Source: Candidatus Poribacteria bacterium
GTDB lineage: Bacteria; Poribacteria; DTPJ01; WJIO01
Assembly: GCA_014730235.1 (NCBI GenBank)
Contig: WJIO01000153.1
Location: forward strand, 1 to 53,703
DNA length: 53,703 bases
Direction: 5' to 3'
Of this stretch, positions 14,759 through 24,381 are shown piece after piece (within the stretch, counting starts at the first letter, position 1; the number at the start of each line of letters is the position of its first letter). The notes under the pieces were generated by a model. That model saw only the letters and a program-made list of their open reading frames with translations. It did no database searches and had not been told where the DNA came from. A program made the translations under genes and the position numbers.

Positions 14759-17677
14759 ATGATTAAAAGACTAATACCGTTAGCAATTTTAATATGCTTT
14801 ATAAGTGCTTGTGGCATAAAGTCAGTATTCCATCGAGAGCCGCCACCTGTAAAACCCGAAGTGGTAAGAGAAGCCGACTGGACTGTTGATTTTAACGATG
14901 TATATTTCGTTGATGAAAACACCGGCTGGATAGTTGGACAGGAAGGAACAATAATCCATACCATTAATGGCGGTAAAAATTGGCAAAATCAGGATAGCGG
15001 CACAGATTCAACATTGAATAAAGTCGAATTCAATAATGAAAAAGACGGATGGGTCGTTGGCGATAACGGAATACTACTCCATACCATAGACGGCGGCAGA
15101 AATTGGCGAGTGATAAAACTCACCGATGCGAATTTAACTGATTTACATTTTGCAGATGCATATCGCGGCTGGATAACTGGCCAGGGTGGAGCACTTTATT
15201 TTACTCCCGATGGTGGTAAAACATGGAATTTTAAATCTTCCGGCATTGGAGAAGCTTTGCACAGTGTTTTCTTTTCAAGTCGACGGGAAGGATGGATACT
15301 CGCTGAATTTGGCCTTACTTTACATACTGAAGATGGCGGTAAAACATGGGATATGCAGAGGATAGATACCGTTCATAGTTTCCTTGAAACCCAATTCGTT
15401 GATGAACTTACCGGCTGGACAGTAGGCACAGGAGCAACTATTTACCATACAAAAGACGGTGGTAACATATGGGAATCCCAGGACGGTGAAATACCCGATC
15501 ACCATTATGCCATATTTGACCTGCATTTCACAGACGATATAAACGGTTGGCTTGTATCCCAGGATGGCACAGTATCTCATACTAATGATGCTGGCGAAAA
15601 CTGGAGCAAGCAGGAAACGGGAACCCGGAACGATCTCTTTGCAGTACATGCCATTGATAAAAACAACGTGTGGGTTGCAGGCTCTGGTGGAACTATACTA
15701 CATTCCACCGACGGCGGCGCAAACTGGAATATAGAGGCAGAAACCACGTCTGAAAACCTATCCGGTGTTGACGTTTCAGAAACAGGTAGCGGGTGGGCGG
15801 TGGGACATCGTGGAGCCATCTACCGTACAAATGACGGCGGAAAAAACTGGGAACGGCAGAACAGCGGAACGGTGGCAGGACTTAACAAGGTCTATGCTGT
15901 GGATGATAACCAGGCCTGGGCTATCGGTGAAGCCGGTAATATACTCCACACTGAGGATGGTGAAAGCTGGGAGATACAAAAGGGTAATGACTGGCTTGGG
16001 CTTCACGACGTTCAGTTCCTGAGCAAAAACAGCGGCTGGGCTGTAGGTGACATTGGTGGAGTATTTTTTACAAATGATGGCGGTGAAAATTGGATTGAAC
16101 AGCGCGGCTTTATCTTTGAATCCCTGAGGGCATTGCAGTTTGTCACCCCCAAAAAAGGCTGGATAGTGGGTTGGCCAGGTAAAATTCTTCATACTACAGA
16201 CGGTGGTAAAACATGGAAACAGCAAGATGGAGATACATATAACGAGCTTTACTCTGTATGCTTTGTTGACGAAAAAACAGGCTGGATATCCGGACAATAT
16301 GGCGTAGTGTTACACACAGAAGATGCTGGAAAAACCTGGGTAGAGCAGAATACGGGAACGGATGTCAACCTTAATAAAATATACTTCGCATCGCCAAAAG
16401 CCGGTATTGCTGTAGGGGATAAAGGCATTTTAATCGTAACACAGGACGGTGGAAAAACATGGAAAAGATACGACAGCGGAACTACCGAAAATCTAAAGGA
16501 TATAAGCGTTGGAAAAGATAAACTCATCGCTGTAGGTGAAAATGGTGTAGCTGTGGATTATAAAATACCATCCGTTACAAATTATTCCAGGCGAAAGCTG
16601 GTAATTCAGGAAAACTCAAAGCCTCAAAAATCAGATTTAGACGTGGTTTGGGAACAATCCAAAACCTCTGGTAATTCTATTCTCAATCGAGTATACTTTA
16701 TTGATGCTTTAAATGGCTGGTCGGTGGGAAATAAGAATATCATATTACATACAACAGACGGCGGTGGTAACTGGAAAATACAGAAATCTCCGATTGAAGC
16801 ATCCATCGTCGGGCTTAAGTTTATCTCATCAAAATTGGGCTGGATTATTTCAGATAACGCAACTGTTTTATACACCAGCGACGGTGGAAACACATGGAGT
16901 GTCCAGAACGCCGATTCCCGGCCGGTAATGACTGTTCTTGATGCCAACCTGTCGCCGGTAAAGGTAAGCTATGAGTTAAACGCAGCATATTTTCCCGTAT
17001 CCAGCGAAGGATGGGCTGTGGGCAACAGCGGAGCCATACTCCATAACATTGACGGTGGAACAGAATGGACACCCCAGGAAAGCCAGAGCGGCGCTCCATT
17101 GAAAGATATACATTTCCCTGACCAGAATCACGCCTGGGTGGTGGGTTCATGGGGTGCTATTCTATACACCAATGATGCAGGCGAAAATTGGCTGGTGCAA
17201 ACCAGTAATACAGGCTATGATCTGGAAGGCGTATATTTCATAAGCCCTGATGAAGGCTGGGTAGTAGGCAAATACGGTATAATCCTTCACACTAATGACA
17301 GCGGCGTGGAATGGTCATCCCAGGACAGCGGTGTAGATGAACATCTATATTCTGTATGCTTTGTGAATAAAAACGAAGGCTGGGCTGTTGGACAGAATGG
17401 AACTGTAATCCATACATCCGACGGAGGTATGAGTTGGCAGCAGGAAGGTTCTGGAACTGATAAAGATTTATATCATATAATTTATGTGAAAGACATTGGT
17501 TTGGTAGCTGTAGGCGCAGATTCTACTGTTATTATGAGATATGTTGATTCTTCAAGATTAGTTAAAATTTTTGGCTCTTCCGGGTTCAGTATGGTAAAGA
17601 TAAGAAACTTCCTTATGCCGTCATTCCTGCGAAAACCAACAGCCAATAAGTTGGGTAAAATTTTCAATTATAACTAA
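14759..17677 (+). CDS. Giant Ycf48/BNR-like lipoprotein with 21 propeller blades
   Basis: 972 residues with lipobox ISAC (Cys at 18). The protein is a chain of about 45-residue blades with motif GWxVGxxGxIxHTxDGGxxW, as in the Ycf48/Hcf136 photosystem-assembly family and bacterial BNR/YCF48 proteins, whose members form one 7-blade propeller. I count 19 complete blades plus two degenerate ones, AVGENGVAVDY (14th) and AVGADSTVIMRY (21st), which suggests three consecutive 7-blade propellers. A linker (PSVTNYSRRKL) follows blade 14. The last 34 residues, from residue 939, are encoded by a MITE-like repeat that also supplies the stop codon. A sigma-54 promoter lies upstream. Likely a surface or periplasmic scaffold; function unknown. 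Confidence 0.88.
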   Translation: MIKRLIPLAILICFISACGIKSVFHREPPPVKPEVVREADWTVDFNDVYFVDENTGWIVGQEGTIIHTINGGKNWQNQDSGTDSTLNKVEFNNEKDGWVVGDNGILLHTIDGGRNWRVIKLTDANLTDLHFADAYRGWITGQGGALYFTPDGGKTWNFKSSGIGEALHSVFFSSRREGWILAEFGLTLHTEDGGKTWDMQRIDTVHSFLETQFVDELTGWTVGTGATIYHTKDGGNIWESQDGEIPDHHYAIFDLHFTDDINGWLVSQDGTVSHTNDAGENWSKQETGTRNDLFAVHAIDKNNVWVAGSGGTILHSTDGGANWNIEAETTSENLSGVDVSETGSGWAVGHRGAIYRTNDGGKNWERQNSGTVAGLNKVYAVDDNQAWAIGEAGNILHTEDGESWEIQKGNDWLGLHDVQFLSKNSGWAVGDIGGVFFTNDGGENWIEQRGFIFESLRALQFVTPKKGWIVGWPGKILHTTDGGKTWKQQDGDTYNELYSVCFVDEKTGWISGQYGVVLHTEDAGKTWVEQNTGTDVNLNKIYFASPKAGIAVGDKGILIVTQDGGKTWKRYDSGTTENLKDISVGKDKLIAVGENGVAVDYKIPSVTNYSRRKLVIQENSKPQKSDLDVVWEQSKTSGNSILNRVYFIDALNGWSVGNKNIILHTTDGGGNWKIQKSPIEASIVGLKFISSKLGWIISDNATVLYTSDGGNTWSVQNADSRPVMTVLDANLSPVKVSYELNAAYFPVSSEGWAVGNSGAILHNIDGGTEWTPQESQSGAPLKDIHFPDQNHAWVVGSWGAILYTNDAGENWLVQTSNTGYDLEGVYFISPDEGWVVGKYGIILHTNDSGVEWSSQDSGVDEHLYSVCFVNKNEGWAVGQNGTVIHTSDGGMSWQQEGSGTDKDLYHIIYVKDIGLVAVGADSTVIMRYVDSSRLVKIFGSSGFSMVKIRNFLMPSFLRKPTANKLGKIFNYN

Positions 17678-17690
17678 ATCCGGAAGAACC
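17573..17690. repeat. MITE-like copy overlapping the 3' end of the propeller gene (118 bp)
   Basis: Left end GGCTCTTCCGGGTTCAGTAT and right end AACTAAATCCGGAAGAACC. One arm of the core (GTCATTCCTGCGAAA) is present but the inverted second arm is lost. The stop codon of the 21-blade protein (17675-17677) lies inside the element. No clear target duplication is visible. Its right end lies 60 bases before the next ATG. Confidence 0.75.
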
Positions 17691-17750
17691 ACATATAATA
17701 CTGAATACTGGTTACTTAGTGCTGCTGAATTAACACGGAGGTATAACAAA

Positions 17751-20213
17751 ATGATAAAAAAAAGCTTCCTTTGTCTGATGATATTTACAGGTATGTTCTG
17801 GTCTTTGACTTCAGCGTTGGCTTTGCCGGATCTGGCAATTGATTCGGAAAGCATAGGGTTCTCAGACAATAACCCTACAGAGGGTGACCCTATGTCAATA
17901 ACAGCTAAGGTTATCAACAAGGGAGATGCAGAAATACCTGATGACATAGAGGTAAGATTTATAGAGGGTGATCCGGAAAAAGGCGGTCTTCAAATTTCCT
18001 TTGAAGCTATAATCCTGGGTCTTAAAGCCGGGGAAAGTAAAACTATAGATGTTAAATGGAGAGCTGCTTCTGGAAAGACTGATATACATGTAATAGCAGA
18101 TCCGGAAAATGAAATAAAAGAATCAAATGAAAAGAATAACTATGCCATAAAGCCAATAGAGGGCAAAAAGTGGAAAAGCCCGAAAGTAAACGAAAAGCAG
18201 ATAAACGAAACTATAAAAAAAGCCGCTGAATGGATTAAAAGCCAGCAGGGAGAGTTTTATGTCACATGTCCTAACGGTCATGACAATTTCCTTTACGCCG
18301 CTTTAGCCTATGGGAAATGTGTAATATGTGGAGCTAGTCTTGATGGAATAAGTCCTGAAAGATACCCAGAACAGCAAAGACCCGGTGGCTGGATGGCAGA
18401 AATCGGCCCTGGTATGACATCCCTCATGATAATGACACTGCTTCATGCCGGTGTTGACGTATCAGACCCTGCCATAGAAAAGGGATTCGATCATCTATTT
18501 AACAAAGCACCAACAAAATGGGAAGAATGGACTGATCCTTACGACTTCTCAACCGGTATTCTCGCCCTAACAGCTACTGGAAACAAAGAAAAATACATGG
18601 ATCTGGTTCAGTATTCTGTAAATCGTCTTGAAGCTTTACAAACTGAGGATGGTGGATGGGGATACGGCACCATAGCCGACGCTGCACATTTACAATATGT
18701 CATGTTTGGTCTTTATGCCGCCAAACAATGGGGAGCAGAGATAAAACCCGATACCTGGACAAGAGCAGTTGCCTGGCTTATAGGTATGCAGCAACCTGAT
18801 GGTGGTTGGAATTACTATTCATCCGGAAGCGGTCCTTACGCTGAGTGTTCTTATGGAAGCATGACAGCGACTGCTGTCATGTCCTTGAAAGCTGCCGGAT
18901 TATCCAGAGATAACAAAGCAGTAAAGCGTGGAGTTGAATGGCTGGAAAGATATTACTCCATAACCAGAAATCCCGGTACTTTCTACTGGCATTATTACTA
19001 TCTGGTTGCCCTTCAAAGAGCTATGGATATTCCACCCAAACAGGAGAAACTTGGCAGTCATGATTGGTATCAGGAAATTGCCAGCTTCCTTGTGAAAAAA
19101 CAGCAGGAGGATGGAAGTTGGATAGCCGCTACACCCATATACACCACAGGTGCTATCGGACAAGCTCCGGAAATAGCCAGTTGGGCTAAAGACAGGGGCG
19201 ATCTGATGGCGACCTCCTTTGCTGTCTTATTTCTCACCAGGGCTATGCCTGAACCTGCTGGTACCGATGTGGGTATGATTAAGGATAAGATGGAATTTTC
19301 CAAATCATCCCCTGATGAAGGTGAAGAGGTAACCATAAAAGCCTCGGTGATAAATCAAGGTAGTATTCCTGTAGAAAATCTGGAAGTTAAATTCTATGAT
19401 GGTGCTCCTGAAAGCGGCGGTGTCCTCATCGCTGCTCAACCTTTGCCGTTGCTTTCCGTTGGTCAGGAAGCGCAGGTAAAAGCAACGTGGAAAGCTGTCA
19501 ACACAGGAGAACACAAAATATATGCTGTAATTGATCCGTCGGATATTATTCAGGAATTTGATGAAAAAAACAATATAATATTTGACACTATAATCGTAGG
19601 TGGCGAAGAAAAACCAGCTATCCCGGCTATGGTTAAACTGGGTAATGGTCTATATAAACTTGGTAAAGTTGACGTGGATTTAAACAGCAATACTATAAAA
19701 ATACACGGAAAGATGAACATGTCCTATGGACTTATAGAGCTTCTGGCATGTTCCAGCATAGGCAAAGTTCACGAAAGCGCAATCGTGCTGGATGTAGACC
19801 CAATACATCTACAAACAGCGTTAATATTAATGGGGCTGGAATATGAAGGCGGACTACGTTATCAGGGTGATCCCCAAACACCAAAAGGCGATAGGGTGTA
19901 TATATGGGTGGAATGGAACTCAGAAGGTCAGGTTAAACGCCATCGAGCCGAGGATTTAGTATTTAATCGGGAAAAGCAAAGCACCATGCCGCATGTGGGA
20001 TGGGTATTCTCAGGTTCAAGAATTAACGATAACGGAGTTTTCATGGCCCAGGCCATAGGTACAATAATAACAACTTTTCATGATCCCGATGCCATTATTG
20101 ATAATCCACTGCCCGAAGGTGCAGATGATACCGTATACATCGTAAATACAAAATTAGCCCCACCAAAGGGCACTGATATAACCATGATAATAACTCCAGT
20201 CGGTTCCTCATAA
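17751..20213 (+). CDS. CARDB / prenyltransferase-like toroid / CARDB / YdjY multidomain exported protein
   Basis: 820 residues, strong GGAGGT site, signal peptide at 1-24 (cleavage near ALA-LP). Domain order: CARDB beta-sandwich (about 26-130, with ESNEKNNYA), a helical insert carrying TCPNGH and KCVICG that resembles a zinc ribbon (about 173-202), an alpha/alpha toroid of prenyltransferase/squalene-oxidase repeats (about 205-500; DGGWGYG, QQPDGGWNYY, QQEDGSWIA), a second CARDB (about 505-615, with EFDEKNNIIFD), and a C-terminal YdjY-like domain (about 625-820). The catalytic DxDD of squalene cyclases is not seen, so the toroid is probably a binding module. It sits 6 bases before the ABC-type permease gene and is probably co-transcribed. 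Role unknown; substrate capture at the envelope is a guess. Confidence 0.82.
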   Translation: MIKKSFLCLMIFTGMFWSLTSALALPDLAIDSESIGFSDNNPTEGDPMSITAKVINKGDAEIPDDIEVRFIEGDPEKGGLQISFEAIILGLKAGESKTIDVKWRAASGKTDIHVIADPENEIKESNEKNNYAIKPIEGKKWKSPKVNEKQINETIKKAAEWIKSQQGEFYVTCPNGHDNFLYAALAYGKCVICGASLDGISPERYPEQQRPGGWMAEIGPGMTSLMIMTLLHAGVDVSDPAIEKGFDHLFNKAPTKWEEWTDPYDFSTGILALTATGNKEKYMDLVQYSVNRLEALQTEDGGWGYGTIADAAHLQYVMFGLYAAKQWGAEIKPDTWTRAVAWLIGMQQPDGGWNYYSSGSGPYAECSYGSMTATAVMSLKAAGLSRDNKAVKRGVEWLERYYSITRNPGTFYWHYYYLVALQRAMDIPPKQEKLGSHDWYQEIASFLVKKQQEDGSWIAATPIYTTGAIGQAPEIASWAKDRGDLMATSFAVLFLTRAMPEPAGTDVGMIKDKMEFSKSSPDEGEEVTIKASVINQGSIPVENLEVKFYDGAPESGGVLIAAQPLPLLSVGQEAQVKATWKAVNTGEHKIYAVIDPSDIIQEFDEKNNIIFDTIIVGGEEKPAIPAMVKLGNGLYKLGKVDVDLNSNTIKIHGKMNMSYGLIELLACSSIGKVHESAIVLDVDPIHLQTALILMGLEYEGGLRYQGDPQTPKGDRVYIWVEWNSEGQVKRHRAEDLVFNREKQSTMPHVGWVFSGSRINDNGVFMAQAIGTIITTFHDPDAIIDNPLPEGADDTVYIVNTKLAPPKGTDITMIITPVGSS

Positions 20214-20219
20214 TATGAA

Positions 20220-21074
20220 ATGGTTAAACTCGGAAATCCTGTTTTAAAACGTGAAATCAGGTTAAAAACTCCCGCGTCAAAGTTAATTATCGCCATTTCA
20301 ATTCGCTTTGCCTGCCTGGGGATAATATATATTTTGATTGACTTTTCCCGCCTGGGAAGTGGATTATTGGCTTTTGCACTCTCCGAAACGCTAATAATAT
20401 TACTTTTCACCCCTGCATCAATCCTGGAATCCTTTGCCAGTAAAACCGCCAAAAGAGATAATCTGGAATTATCTCTCACTTCTCTGAAACCACATTCTGT
20501 AATTACAGGTAAATTTGTAAAAGCAGTCTTTTATAATTTTGTGTTTATCGTTATTTCTGCATTATTCATGTTTATATTGCCGCTTTTTTATAGAGGTTTA
20601 AGTTTCTGGCGAATTGCATCCGCAAATCTGGCGATTTTAGGTATATTATTTACCATCTCCGCTTTTACACTATCATTGACTTTGATATTCAGAAGAAAAA
20701 TACTTCTTTCAACCTTAGTTTCATATTTTCTTATAGTGATAATGCTTACCAGCGTCGTTTCGTTTGGGTTTGTGATAGAATCTTTAGAAAGCAATATTAT
20801 CAAAAACAGACTTACTGGGCTTGCTATGCACATTAATCCCTTTATCATGGTTTCCAGAACTTTGGGAACAATAGATATAATGAGAACCAGATATATATAC
20901 GAACTGGCTGATCCTATAGTAACTCGGGGCTTCAGTTATCCTAAATGGTATTCCATAGTCTTAATATATCTTATCAGTTCCTTTATTTTATTAATTCCAT
21001 CCCTAATAATCTATCATCACAACTATTTTTATTCCAGTTGTTGTAAAATTAATAATACCGATTTAGTAGATTAG
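20220..21074 (+). CDS. ABC-2-type membrane permease
   Basis: 284 residues with six hydrophobic helices and the cytoplasmic N-terminus NPVLKREIRLK typical of ABC-2-type permeases. The ESFASKTAKRDNLELSLTSL segment is the cytoplasmic loop conserved in these proteins, where LELSLTSLKPHSVITGK contacts the ATPase. No ATPase gene is adjacent on this strand; the ATPase at 25152-26168 belongs to a convergent operon. It starts 6 bases after the YdjY-domain gene, suggesting an operon. It ends 35 bases from the convergent stop at 21110 with no evident terminator between. Confidence 0.75.
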   Translation: MVKLGNPVLKREIRLKTPASKLIIAISIRFACLGIIYILIDFSRLGSGLLAFALSETLIILLFTPASILESFASKTAKRDNLELSLTSLKPHSVITGKFVKAVFYNFVFIVISALFMFILPLFYRGLSFWRIASANLAILGILFTISAFTLSLTLIFRRKILLSTLVSYFLIVIMLTSVVSFGFVIESLESNIIKNRLTGLAMHINPFIMVSRTLGTIDIMRTRYIYELADPIVTRGFSYPKWYSIVLIYLISSFILLIPSLIIYHHNYFYSSCCKINNTDLVD

Positions 21075-21109
21075 ATATCTGGTGAAGTTGCAGACTTTGA
21101 CACCACATT

Positions 21110-22375
21110 CTAAACGCTCCTTAAAGCTTCCACTGGCTCTATCTTTGCAGCCCGTCGGGACGGGAAGTAGGAAACGACAGTCGCAACAACTACTCCAAAT
21201 ATAAACGAACCAATTAAAATGGAGAAATCAAATCTGGGATAAATAATATCTGTTGTCATAAAATCCACGCTTCCACCAGAAAGTTTCTGAAGGTTAATCC
21301 CAACCTCAGATAATATAAAGTCTATTCCTCCACCCACTACCATACCGATAAATGATCCAATTACACTTATGAGCATGGCCTCAACCACAAACAGCAGGAT
21401 AATCTGTCCGCTGGACATACCCAAAGCGCCTATTGTTCCTATTTCTTTCATACGTTCGTATATTACCATCATGGTAGTGTTTATAATCACAGTAGAAGCG
21501 AGAACCAGCAGGAAAAGATATATAAAACTATAGATATTAGTTGCCACGCTAAACATGGACAGCATACCCTCCTGTTTATTCCAGGGAACAACTGCGTAAT
21601 ACGGATCATCCATTTTACTATCTATCTGACTTTTTATCTTTTCACTAATTTCCTCAGCATTTTCAGGCTTATTCACCATTATAATTATCTCACTGGCATT
21701 TTGACCCATCTCCAGAAGCCTTTGTGCAAAACCAATGGGTATATAAAACAACTTATCGTCTATAGCCGATATACCGAAGCTGAAAGTACCGGAAACTGTA
21801 AAAGTCATTCCCCGAAGGGAATCATAAGCAGTTCTAGCAAGAATAGTTATTTTTTCTCCGGTTTTAAGCCCTAATTTACTGGCCAGACCCTTACCCATTA
21901 TTATTTCACGATTAGAATTGCTACCAGTAGATAAGTATCCCCCATCTACCATTTTGTTATCAAAGGATATAAGTCGATCCTCGGCTTCAGGTTCAACCCC
22001 TATGCCCAAAGCTGAACTGTTTTTACCACTATGGCTCAGAAGCACACCAAACTTGATTCTGGGAGCTACAATCTCCACATCTTCAACGGATTTCAGAACA
22101 GGGAGTAACTCCTGATATCCTCCACCGTCAAAACCGTCAATCATGTGTTCCAACGGCATCATATCCTGTTTTTCATAATATTTATTATGGGAAATCTTTA
22201 TATGACCTGATTCCACTTTGGTGAGGGAATCGAACATGGAATCTATTATCCCACCTATATACCCCCTCATCACCAGTATTACCATTATAGCAATGGATAT
22301 GGCTATAGCAGAGAGCATTGTACGTCTTTTATTCCTGCCGATATTTCTGAAAGCCATTTTGAATATATAACGCAT
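21110..22375 (-). CDS. FtsX/LolE-type permease 2
   Basis: 421 residues: N-terminal TM (about 18-38, after FRNIGRNKRRT), a MacB-type periplasmic domain (about 40-270), and three C-terminal TM helices with the FtsX fold (VATNIYSFIYLFLLVLASTV, VVEAMLISVIGSFIGMVVG, FSILIGSFIFGVVVATVVSY). It ends with the family signature RRAAKIEPVEALRSV. AGAGGT ribosome site. It forms a pair with the permease just upstream and the LolD-like ATPase, as in LolCDE or MacB-type transporters that extract lipoproteins or peptides from the inner membrane. Confidence 0.88.
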   Translation of the reverse strand: MRYIFKMAFRNIGRNKRRTMLSAIAISIAIMVILVMRGYIGGIIDSMFDSLTKVESGHIKISHNKYYEKQDMMPLEHMIDGFDGGGYQELLPVLKSVEDVEIVAPRIKFGVLLSHSGKNSSALGIGVEPEAEDRLISFDNKMVDGGYLSTGSNSNREIIMGKGLASKLGLKTGEKITILARTAYDSLRGMTFTVSGTFSFGISAIDDKLFYIPIGFAQRLLEMGQNASEIIIMVNKPENAEEISEKIKSQIDSKMDDPYYAVVPWNKQEGMLSMFSVATNIYSFIYLFLLVLASTVIINTTMMVIYERMKEIGTIGALGMSSGQIILLFVVEAMLISVIGSFIGMVVGGGIDFILSEVGINLQKLSGGSVDFMTTDIIYPRFDFSILIGSFIFGVVVATVVSYFPSRRAAKIEPVEALRSV

Positions 22376-22396
22376 TTGAATACCTCTGGTTAAGTT

Positions 22397-23650
22397 TTAG
22401 GCAGTTCTCAGGGATTCAGTTATTTCCATTCTTATTGCTTTTAAAGATGGGTATATGCTGATTAAGGCCGGAGCCAGGATGGAGAAAGTTGCCGCGAAAA
22501 TAAAAGATTCTGGGTTCCATACGCCTTTTACCACATCCATAATCCTGTAGCCTATATCCACATCCATATTGGTCATAAAACTCCAGTCAAAACCTATATA
22601 AACCTGATAAGCATTTACTAGCAAACCAATTACAACGCCAAAAACAGCTCCAAACAGGCCGATGGCAGCGCCTTCAAAAATAAAACTCCACAATATTTCA
22701 TTATCTCTCATTCCCAGGGCCCGCATCATACCGATTTCTTTTATCCTCTCAAAAACACTCATAAGCATGGTGTTAATAACTCCCACAGCGGCGATGATAA
22801 ATATAACAAGAATGATGATATAACTACCCGCTGTTTTGGTTCTGCTCAGGGTAAGCCAGTCTTTCCCCAGTTCCCTCCAGGAGACGGCCGTTAAATATCC
22901 CATATTATTTGACTTGAGTTCGCTGGAAATATCATCAAGCAAATCCTCAATATCATCGTCTTTGGCCCGAATACCTATTTCTGTTATATCACCCTCCATA
23001 TCCAGATCTCTTTTTGCAATATCCAGGGGAATATAGGCCACAGAGCGGCTTATCTGGGGGTTCGGTGGATTAATTATACCTACCACTTCAACGGAAATAG
23101 CCTGATACGTATCGTATTTAGTTCGGGTTAGTATTGTCAGCATATCCCCGATTTTCACCTCTAGTTTTTTTGCCGCCATTTTACCTATAATTACGCCGTA
23201 TTCATCAGTTTTCAAATAGCGACCGGAATCAATAGATTCTTTAAGACTATAGACATTTTTATCCATATCAGGTTCTATACCTATAACCGTAAAAGGACGT
23301 TCGCCGCCAATCCGCTCATTTATCATCCTTGCGTTAAAGGATATACGTGGGGTAACTGAAATGTCTTCAGTACTAATAATATCCTGTACTTTTTTATAAT
23401 TCTCTATTCCCTTATCCAAAAGTAAAAATCCCTCATCAGACATTTCATCATAAAATTCCTGGTTGTAAATTTTTATATGGGAAGACTCGTAATCAATAAA
23501 ATTACGCACAGATTCGTAATGAAAACCTTTAAGCATAGAATCAGTGAAAACAAATAGAACTATACCTACAGATATAGCAATAAAGGTTATGATAGTACGT
23601 CTTTTATATCGCCAAATATTCTTGAAAGCAAAGCGTATAAGGAACAGCAT
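22397..23650 (-). CDS. FtsX/LolC-type permease 1
   Basis: Start chosen at ATG 23650 (MLFLIRFAFKNIWRYKRRT), with AAGGAAG 7 bases upstream and 4 bases after the ATPase stop; an in-frame ATG 18 bases earlier would overlap the ATPase gene. 417 residues with the same architecture as its neighbour: N-terminal TM, periplasmic MacB_PCD domain, three C-terminal TMs, ending LKAIRMEITESLRTA. It is paralogous to the next gene, so the transporter is probably a heterodimer. Confidence 0.88.
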   Translation of the reverse strand: MLFLIRFAFKNIWRYKRRTIITFIAISVGIVLFVFTDSMLKGFHYESVRNFIDYESSHIKIYNQEFYDEMSDEGFLLLDKGIENYKKVQDIISTEDISVTPRISFNARMINERIGGERPFTVIGIEPDMDKNVYSLKESIDSGRYLKTDEYGVIIGKMAAKKLEVKIGDMLTILTRTKYDTYQAISVEVVGIINPPNPQISRSVAYIPLDIAKRDLDMEGDITEIGIRAKDDDIEDLLDDISSELKSNNMGYLTAVSWRELGKDWLTLSRTKTAGSYIIILVIFIIAAVGVINTMLMSVFERIKEIGMMRALGMRDNEILWSFIFEGAAIGLFGAVFGVVIGLLVNAYQVYIGFDWSFMTNMDVDIGYRIMDVVKGVWNPESFIFAATFSILAPALISIYPSLKAIRMEITESLRTA

Positions 23651-23654
23651 ATAG

Positions 23655-24341
23655 CTACTTCCTTTCATCAGAATGGATCATACCATCTTTCAGGTTGATA
23701 AGTCTTCTTGCTCTATCCATTACCATGGGATCATGGGTAGAAAATATAAATGTAGCGCCTTTTTCTTCGTTCAGTTCACGCATTAAATCCAGAATATCTC
23801 CTCCGGTATTGGAGTCCAGATTTGCCGTCGGTTCGTCGGCAAGTATAATAGTAGGCTCTTTAACCAAAGCCCTGGCAACAGCCACTCGCTGTTGTTGACC
23901 GCCGGATAACTCCCGGGGATAACGGTCTTCCATACCTTCTAATCCTACATCTTTAAGTATTTGGTTGACATTGTTTTGTATTTTTTCCGAATCCCAATGC
24001 AATAATGAAAGGGGAAAGGCTACGTTTTCAAAAGCACTAAGTATGGGTATGAGGTTAAATGTCTGGAAAATAAAACCAATGGACTCACGACGAATATTAG
24101 CCAGCTCTTTTTTGCTGTAATGACTCACGTCATTTTCGTTAATCAGAACTTTACCTTCAGTAGGAGTATCGAGACAACCTATTAAGTTTAGAAGGGTGGA
24201 TTTTCCACTTCCAGAAGGCCCTGCTACGGCAGTAAATTCACCGGCTTCTATTTCCATATCCATCCCTCTAAGAGCATGGACGACGGTTTCTCCTACTTTG
24301 TAATCCTTTTTCAGGTCTAATACACTTACTAGAGCTCCCAT
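23655..24341 (-). CDS. LolD/MacB-type ABC transporter ATPase
   Basis: 228 residues, the size of LolD. Walker A GPSGSGKST (about 42-50), Q loop FIFQTFNLIP, signature LSGGQQQRVAVARAL, Walker B IILADEPTANLD and H loop FSTHD are all intact. AAGGAAT ribosome site. It powers the two FtsX-type permeases downstream. Confidence 0.95.
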   Translation of the reverse strand: MGALVSVLDLKKDYKVGETVVHALRGMDMEIEAGEFTAVAGPSGSGKSTLLNLIGCLDTPTEGKVLINENDVSHYSKKELANIRRESIGFIFQTFNLIPILSAFENVAFPLSLLHWDSEKIQNNVNQILKDVGLEGMEDRYPRELSGGQQQRVAVARALVKEPTIILADEPTANLDSNTGGDILDLMRELNEEKGATFIFSTHDPMVMDRARRLINLKDGMIHSDERK

Positions 24342-24381
24342 GCTATATTCCTTTTCATTACAGGTTTTCGAAATTCATAGA

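Noticed and set aside
17751-20213. Functional squalene-hopene cyclase
   Set aside because: Only about four QW-type repeats occur, the catalytic DxDD is not seen, and the toroid is embedded between CARDB domains in an exported protein.
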